From Rhizobiales bacterium UBA1912 (GTDB lineage: Bacteria > Pseudomonadota > Alphaproteobacteria > Rhizobiales > Devosiaceae): a stretch of 64,000 nt of DNA. A program made the position numbers and the translations under genes. Shown here one piece after another: positions 59,548 to 64,000 of this stretch. The stretch covers positions 146,927 through 210,926 of the forward strand of contig DDGC01000001.1 in the NCBI GenBank assembly GCA_002337455.1. Reading direction: 5' to 3'. Under the pieces are notes generated by a model. It saw nothing but the letters and a program-made list of their open reading frames with translations, did not search any database and was not told the DNA's origin. Position 1 is the stretch's first letter. Every line of letters begins with the position of its first letter.

Positions 59548-60963
59548 CTAGAACTGCGAAAATTCAATACTCTCCCCATTAAACGCGCCTATTGCATAAT
59601 CTAATTCTGAATGTTCCGGCGTAATATTGTTCATTTCGCACATAAGATACAACATTTTCTCCGACATCCACCGCGAAATTATCTTGTTTTTTACTATCTC
59701 CTCATAAGCGTACTGAATTTCACCATGAGTGATCTTGTTTCTGTATCTCACCGCCTCACTTGCTAAACTTATTATACTTTTATCATGCTCTGGAGTTCGA
59801 CTGTCAAACGAGGAAAAAACCTTCTCAATGCGATCGAGCAATCTGACGTATGGAGGCTGAAGAATATGCCCCATTATTTGTCGTTGCCACGTTTCAAGTC
59901 CGCTCCAAAAGCCGGTGGATGCACGAACGGCGCCCTTCAGGCGTTTCTTAAGTAGGGTCGTTTCCTCCTTTGCCAGCAAGTTTCTATCTAGCCCTAGAAA
60001 TGTCTCTATGGCGTTCAGTGCGATCTCGATCGAACCAAAATAGGCCAGTATTGAGGCCTCCAGCGTGGGAGCATTCAAGCCCTCGATGTGCCTCAGTACT
60101 GCTGCGTGAAACTCTTGCGGTTTCACCTGCCGAATTGTGAGGCTTTTTACAGCAGATTGGATGAATTTTGCTGGAGCAATCTGAGTGACTAGGTGATGAA
60201 ATTCATCATCACGGCGTTGGGCAGCAAATGTTCTAGGCCAAGCTCTGGTTGACAGCCCAAAAGTTGCGCTAGTTTGCTTAGCAACTAGAGACAGGTCAGT
60301 GCGAAAATAAAGCGATGCGGCTGGCTTGATGTATCTCCACGACCGCTCGCATTCCTCCTCAAATTCGCTATCAGACATCACCACGCCTGATTTTGGTTTT
60401 AGGTGAATTACCGGAACAAAAAATTGCTCCTCTCGCTCCCGATCTCGTGCCGCTATCATGCGCTTTGCTGCAAGTCGAAGCTTCAGCGCACCCGGCAATG
60501 CACGCCATTCGCTGCGTTTGTTTGCCCGCCCCTCTACGCGCCCATCCCAATGGAAAGTCCGATGTAATTGGGGCCACGACTGAGGAAGTGGCCAAAGCGA
60601 CAGCTCACATAGTTGCCCATCATTTTCGAAATGATGAGTAATGGTGATGTTGTTTATTGAAATTTCCGCGACAGGAAAGATAGCCTCAGGGAATTCAGCA
60701 TCGACCGCATTTCCTCCTGTGTACGCCCCAACTGTACCTTGAGCGAAATACTGCTCGAAGCCCGTCTCTGGCCGTGACCTTATATTCGGTTGGGCCCAAG
60801 CGAGGTTCAGAGAGCGCAGCCGATCGGTTTGGTTGCCGAAAACGACGATCTTGTTGTAATCTGAGCTTTCAGGGTCGCGATGAACTGAACATGGGTAGTA
60901 CTTTTCGCCACCACCATGCTCCTCGAGCATCAAGGACAGGAATTTGGGCTGATCGTAGGTCAC
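59548..60963 (-). CDS. HEPN-domain protein, ApeA-like, possible defence gene
   Basis: A 471-residue protein I can only place by its C-terminus. There, an alpha-helical region of about 190 residues ends in a HEPN RNase motif, RNKITH (Arg408-x4-His413), inside AVRYRNKITHGE. The N-terminal 250 residues are beta-rich and resemble the N-terminal domain of ApeA-type anti-phage proteins. GTG 60963 follows the polA stop by one base, with GGGAGG about 15 bases upstream. The gene is visibly AT-richer than everything around it, which points to transfer. HEPN proteins usually cut RNA during infection. The function is inferred, not shown. Confidence 0.78.
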   Translation of the reverse strand: MTYDQPKFLSLMLEEHGGGEKYYPCSVHRDPESSDYNKIVVFGNQTDRLRSLNLAWAQPNIRSRPETGFEQYFAQGTVGAYTGGNAVDAEFPEAIFPVAEISINNITITHHFENDGQLCELSLWPLPQSWPQLHRTFHWDGRVEGRANKRSEWRALPGALKLRLAAKRMIAARDREREEQFFVPVIHLKPKSGVVMSDSEFEEECERSWRYIKPAASLYFRTDLSLVAKQTSATFGLSTRAWPRTFAAQRRDDEFHHLVTQIAPAKFIQSAVKSLTIRQVKPQEFHAAVLRHIEGLNAPTLEASILAYFGSIEIALNAIETFLGLDRNLLAKEETTLLKKRLKGAVRASTGFWSGLETWQRQIMGHILQPPYVRLLDRIEKVFSSFDSRTPEHDKSIISLASEAVRYRNKITHGEIQYAYEEIVKNKIISRWMSEKMLYLMCEMNNITPEHSELDYAIGAFNGESIEFSQF

Positions 60964-60964
60964 C

Positions 60965-63853
60965 CTAATGCGCCGCCTCCCAATTCTCCGCCGCTTTCGC
61001 ATCCACCTGCAACGGCACTGACAACCTCAACGCCGGTTCCGCTGCCCCTTCCATCACCCGCTTGATGATCGGGATGGCCTGTTCGGCCTTGTCTGCCGGA
61101 GCCTCGAAGATCAGTTCGTCGTGGACCTGCAAGAGCATATCGGCGGGCACACTTTCCTCGGTCAGGATGCGTTCCATGCGGATCATGGCGCGGCGGATGA
61201 TATCTGCCGCCGAGCCCTGGATGGGGGCGTTGATGGAGGCGCGTTCGATGAAGGCGCGCTCGGAGTGGTTTTTGGTGTTTACGTTTTCGAACGGGATTTT
61301 GCGGCCGAAAATGGTCGATACGTACCCTTGCGCTTTGACGATGCGGCGCTGTTCGGCCATGTAATCCTGAATGCCGGGGAAGCGGGCGAAATAGGTCTTT
61401 ATGTATTCCCCCGCCTCGGACCGGGGGATGCCGAGCTGGTTGGCGAGGCCGAAGGCGGAAATGCCGTAGATGATGCCGAAATTGATGGCCTTGGCGCGGC
61501 GGCGGACCATGGGGTCCATGTCCTTGATCGGCACGTTGAACATTTCACTTGCGGTCATGGCGTGAATGTCCAGACCTTCCTCAAAGGCATCCTTGAGCGC
61601 ATCGATATCGGCGATGTGGGCGAGAACGCGCAGCTCGATCTGGGAATAATCGGCGGAAATCAACAGATTGCCCGGCGCAGCGACAAAGGCGGTGCGGATC
61701 TTGCGGCCATCCTCGGTGCGGATGGGGATGTTTTGCAGGTTCGGCTCGTTTGACGACAGGCGCCCGGTGGCGACGGACGCCTGATTGTATGAGGTGTGGA
61801 CGCGGCTGGTACGCTCATTGATATAGCCGGGCAGCGCATCGGTGTAGGTCGAGCGCAATTTGGTGACGCCGCGCCAGTCCAAAATGGTCTGGGCGAGGGG
61901 CACCCCTTGCGCGGCGAGATCGTCGAGCACGGAGGCGCCAGTGGCCCAGGCGCCGGTCTTGGTTTTCGTGCCGCCTTCGAGGCCCATGCGGCCGAAGAGG
62001 ATATCGCCCAATTGTTTGGGGGAGCCGAGATTGAACCTTTCATTGGCCAGCGCGTGGGCGGTTTCTTCAAGCGCCGCGGCGCGCTGGGCGAAATCGCCCG
62101 ACAGGCGCGAGAGGATCTGGCGATCGACCGACACGCCGCGCGCTTCCATGCGGGCGAGGACCGGGGTCAAGGGGCGGTCGAGGGTTTCGTAAACCGTGGT
62201 GACGCCCTGGGCGACGAGGCGGGGCTTTAGAATATGCCAGAGGCGCAGGGTGATATCGGCATCTTCGGCGGCGTATTTCGCGGCGGGCTCGATTTCGAGC
62301 TTGTCGAAGGTCAACTGGTTCTTGCCGGTGCCGGCAAGGTCGGTGAACTTGATGCAGGTGTGATCGAGCCAGCGCTGGGCCAGCGCGTCCATGCCGTTGT
62401 TGCGGGCGCCATCCAGCGCGTAGCTCATCAACAGCGTATCGTCGATGGGGGCCATGGTGATGGCATAGCGGGCGAAGATGCCCAGATCGTATTTGACGTT
62501 CTGGCCGATCTTGAGGATCGCGGGGTCCTCAAAAACCGGGCGCAGCATGTCGAGCGCTACGCGCATATCCATCTGGCCTTCGGCGCGGCCGCCGCCGAAC
62601 ATATCGTTTTCGCCGGTCGTGTGGGCGAGCGGGACGTAGCACGCCTTGCCGGGGCGGGTGGAGAGGCAAATGCCGACAAGATCGGCGGCCTGATTGTCCA
62701 GCCCGGTGGTTTCGGTATCGACGGCCACATGGCCGGTGGCGACGATGTCCTGGATCCAGGCGGCGAGGGCTGTCTCGTCGCGGACGATCTCGTAATCATC
62801 GTGATTGCAGGGGATGGCCCTGATGGTTTCGAGCACCTTTTCGGCGTGGGCGTCGGGGCCGTTGGCGCCCGAGGCGGGGGCGGGGCCATCGGAGACGTCG
62901 ACGGCGCCGGGGATCGAGGCGCCCTTGACCGCCAGTTCGGGATCGGGCTCGAAATCGTCGGGGTCGACCTCGAGCAGCGCGGCGATGCGGCGGGTGATGG
63001 AGGTGAACTCCATGGCCTTTAGGAACGGGATCAGCGTTTTGGCCTCGAGCGGCTCACGGGCCAGGGCATCGAAGGGGAGATCGACGGGCGTGTTGCAATC
63101 GAGCTCGACCAGTTTTCGCGAGATGCGGGCCATCTCGGCGTTTTCGATGATCGATTCGCGGCGCTTTTGCTGCTTGATCTCCGAGGCGCGGGCCAGAAGG
63201 GTTTCGACGTCGCCAAATTCGTTGATGAGCAGCGCTGCTGTCTTGATGCCGATGCCGGGAATGCCGGGAACGTTATCGACCGGATCGCCGCACAGGGCCT
63301 GGACGTCGACAACCTTGTCGGGGGTGACGCCGAATTTCTTGACCACCTCGTCGGGGCCGATCCAGCGCAGGGGCGGCTGGCCGGGGCGGGCGATGGTATC
63401 GAGCATTGAAACATTGGGGCCGACAAGCTGCATCATATCCTTGTCGGAGGAGACAATGGTGACCTTGCCGCCCGCGTCGCGGAACTGGCAGGCGTAGGTC
63501 GCGATGATGTCGTCAGCCTCGTAGTTTTCCTGCTCGATGGAGGGCAGGCAGAAGGCGCGGGTGGCGGCGCGGGTCAAGGGGAACTGGGGGATCAGATCCT
63601 CAGGCGCCTCGGGGCGGTGGGCCTTGTACTGATCGTAGAGATCGTTGCGGAAGCTCTTGCCGGAATGATCGAAGATCACCGCGAAATGGGTGGGCTCGTT
63701 TTCGCCCTTCAAGTCCTCGGTGAGCTTGTAGATCATGTTGCAAAAGCCCGAGACGGCGCCGACCGGCAGGCCATCGGACTTGCGCGTCAAGGGCGGCAGC
63801 GCGTGATAGGCGCGGAAGATGAAGGACGAGCCGTCGACGAGGACGAGATGCAT
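60965..63853 (-). CDS. polA: DNA polymerase I
   Basis: A 962-residue polymerase with all three domains. The 5'-3' exonuclease (residues 1-290: DGSSFIFRAYHAL, VSSDKDMMQLV, GDPVDNVPGIPGIG) comes first. The 3'-5' exonuclease (about 350-560) keeps the DxE motif in VAVDTETTG. The polymerase domain has motif A (SADYSQIELRVLAH), the O-helix (RRRAKAINFGIIYGIS) and motif C (LQVHDELIFEA). It fills gaps in repair and Okazaki fragment processing. It is a core gene and marks the end of the accessory stretch. Its stop is nearly joined to the HEPN gene. Confidence 0.97.
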   Translation of the reverse strand: MHLVLVDGSSFIFRAYHALPPLTRKSDGLPVGAVSGFCNMIYKLTEDLKGENEPTHFAVIFDHSGKSFRNDLYDQYKAHRPEAPEDLIPQFPLTRAATRAFCLPSIEQENYEADDIIATYACQFRDAGGKVTIVSSDKDMMQLVGPNVSMLDTIARPGQPPLRWIGPDEVVKKFGVTPDKVVDVQALCGDPVDNVPGIPGIGIKTAALLINEFGDVETLLARASEIKQQKRRESIIENAEMARISRKLVELDCNTPVDLPFDALAREPLEAKTLIPFLKAMEFTSITRRIAALLEVDPDDFEPDPELAVKGASIPGAVDVSDGPAPASGANGPDAHAEKVLETIRAIPCNHDDYEIVRDETALAAWIQDIVATGHVAVDTETTGLDNQAADLVGICLSTRPGKACYVPLAHTTGENDMFGGGRAEGQMDMRVALDMLRPVFEDPAILKIGQNVKYDLGIFARYAITMAPIDDTLLMSYALDGARNNGMDALAQRWLDHTCIKFTDLAGTGKNQLTFDKLEIEPAAKYAAEDADITLRLWHILKPRLVAQGVTTVYETLDRPLTPVLARMEARGVSVDRQILSRLSGDFAQRAAALEETAHALANERFNLGSPKQLGDILFGRMGLEGGTKTKTGAWATGASVLDDLAAQGVPLAQTILDWRGVTKLRSTYTDALPGYINERTSRVHTSYNQASVATGRLSSNEPNLQNIPIRTEDGRKIRTAFVAAPGNLLISADYSQIELRVLAHIADIDALKDAFEEGLDIHAMTASEMFNVPIKDMDPMVRRRAKAINFGIIYGISAFGLANQLGIPRSEAGEYIKTYFARFPGIQDYMAEQRRIVKAQGYVSTIFGRKIPFENVNTKNHSERAFIERASINAPIQGSAADIIRRAMIRMERILTEESVPADMLLQVHDELIFEAPADKAEQAIPIIKRVMEGAAEPALRLSVPLQVDAKAAENWEAAH

Positions 63854-63987
63854 AAGGGCTCCCCGGGGCGCGGATGCGCCTTCGCGATTCTATAAGATTT
63901 GGCCGGACTCTGGCGCGATTGGCGGGCCGGGGCAAGCCTTTAGAATGGGGAGCGGATCAGGGGCGGCCGGCGGGCGAACGGACACCC

Positions 63988-64000
63988 ATGAGCAAGGCCC
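63988..64000 (+). CDS. Possible start of a gene divergent from polA (partial)
   Basis: An ATG at 63988 opens the frame MSKA at the window edge, 134 bp from the divergent polA start. Only four codons are visible and the ribosome-binding site is weak, so nothing can be said about the product. Confidence 0.25.

Noticed and set aside
60963..61002. An upstream ATG at 61002 for the HEPN gene
   Set aside because: It would overlap the polA end by 38 bases and add an Arg-rich leader. The GTG at 60963 has a properly placed GGGAGG and directly follows the polA stop.

Overview
The window is a GC-rich alphaproteobacterial chromosome segment. The organism is most likely from the Hyphomicrobiales, and the Devosiaceae (Pelagibacterium/Devosia-like) are a reasonable guess. 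This rests on codon style, the abundance of TRAP, TTT and ABC uptake systems, and degenerate copies of intergenic elements that resemble repeats I know from Rhizobiales genomes. I could not run a search, so the genus is inference. No rRNA, tRNA, CRISPR array, transposase, integrase or phage gene is visible.

Layout from left to right. Bases 1-1744 hold the tail of an oligopeptide ABC ATPase and an MFS permease. Bases 1915-5765 hold a sulfate/thiosulfate importer, with cysP-cysT-cysW on the plus strand and cysA converging from the minus strand. Bases 6089-24462 form an aromatic-acid (oxalomesaconate/pyrone) region. It contains a LysR regulator with two helix-turn-helix domains, an extradiol dioxygenase-galB-ligK-galD operon, a DUF1932 dehydrogenase, a gamma-glutamyltransferase-like protein, a TctC plus fused TctA-TctB transporter, a ThDP enzyme, LysR and TetR regulators, a TAXI-TRAP transporter and ligI. 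LigI, GalD, GalB and LigK are consecutive steps from 2-pyrone-4,6-dicarboxylate to pyruvate plus oxaloacetate.

Bases 24493-25461 encode a CDF metal exporter. Bases 25666-35069 are a peptide-type ABC transporter operon carrying an amidohydrolase, a RidA protein and a SelA/DgaE-like PLP enzyme, followed by an IclR regulator. Bases 35076-38801 (IclR and a three-gene TRAP transporter) are divergent from 39102-41369 (a second ThDP enzyme plus a cupin dioxygenase), across a promoter region with clear operator-like sequences. Bases 41398-48291 hold an SDR, an aldehyde dehydrogenase and a complete Liv-type transporter, with an AraC regulator divergent from it. Bases 49338-57552 hold a LysR regulator, an internally duplicated membrane protein, an amidase, a DUF2848 protein, a second TRAP transporter, a DUF1445 protein and a ureidoglycolate lyase, which suggests use of an amide- or ureide-like compound. 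Bases 57553-58587 are a non-coding kilobase full of palindromic repeats. After it come a YetF-like protein, a DUF1810 protein, an AT-rich HEPN-domain gene (possible defence gene) directly behind polA, and polA itself.

The general picture is a catabolic island. At least eight uptake systems of five classes (oligopeptide ABC, sulfate ABC, Liv ABC, TRAP and TTT) sit next to small enzyme sets, and most have a dedicated LysR, IclR, TetR or AraC regulator. Several intergenic regions carry hairpins or inverted repeats that look regulatory.
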